Below are positions 6,256 through 6,296 of a DNA stretch of 6,296 bases, piece after piece. Position 1 is the first letter of the stretch. Every line of letters starts with the position of its first letter. The notes below the pieces were generated by a model. It saw only the letters and a program-made list of their open reading frames with translations. It did no database searches and was not told where the DNA came from. Both the position numbers and the translations under genes were made by a program. The stretch is from the NCBI GenBank assembly GCA_021157485.1, contig JAGGWO010000243.1, positions 1 to 6,296 of the forward strand, in the 5' to 3' direction. This DNA is from Sulfurimonas sp. GTDB lineage: Bacteria > Campylobacterota > Campylobacteria > Campylobacterales > Sulfurimonadaceae.

Positions 6256-6296
6256 AAAATGACCTACAACAAACTTCAATAAAAACATACAATACC

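Noticed and set aside
6235..6282. Short plus-strand frame of 15 codons near the window end
   Set aside because: No ribosome site, covers the GC hairpin, and is too short to support as a gene.

Overview
The window is AT-rich (roughly one third G+C) and carries single-domain bacterial genes with close gene packing. The mix suggests a Campylobacterota (epsilonproteobacterial) genome of the Sulfurimonas type: two ammonium channels around a PII protein, a short TonB with a Lys/Pro-rich then Glu-rich linker, a lone rubredoxin, a Lnb/DUF4105-family membrane protein and an MltC-type lipoprotein. This placement is inferred from protein character, not from a marker gene.

Region 1 (1-2738, plus strand) is an ammonium uptake and nitrogen-sensing block: an AmtB-type channel cut off at its 5' end by the window edge, a 112-residue PII protein (GlnB/GlnK family), and a second Amt from a different subfamily. 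PII trimers are known to plug Amt channels when nitrogen is plentiful, so this gene set probably forms one control unit. Each intergenic gap contains a hairpin, and the second amt has its own likely promoter.

Region 2 (2756-3498) holds a TonB-family energy transducer whose start codon lies 2 nt after a perfect 10-bp hairpin and has no Shine-Dalgarno. Its stop nearly touches that of a convergent 53-residue rubredoxin gene, and a second perfect 10-bp inverted repeat spans the junction.

Region 3 (3478-5935, minus strand) reads, in transcription order: mltC-like lytic transglycosylase lipoprotein, Lnb-N/DUF4105 membrane protein, rubredoxin. The DUF4105 gene is the most interesting coding feature. 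The nearest conventional start (GTG at 4576) has no ribosome site and would remove a first membrane helix. A promoter (TTCACA-17-TATACT), a Shine-Dalgarno and an ATT codon at 4690 line up upstream, which suggests a rare non-canonical ATT start. mltC and DUF4105 both concern the cell envelope (peptidoglycan and possibly lipoprotein maturation).

Region 4 (5936-6296) contains no convincing protein gene. It holds a probable mltC promoter, an AT-rich stretch, and a locally GC-rich segment (about 51% G+C over 6161-6240) with a tRNA-like T arm, acceptor and CCA end on the minus strand. No complete tRNA folds from it, so it may be a tRNA relic, an attachment-site scar or an unrecognised structured RNA. 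No CRISPR array, insertion sequence or origin was seen.
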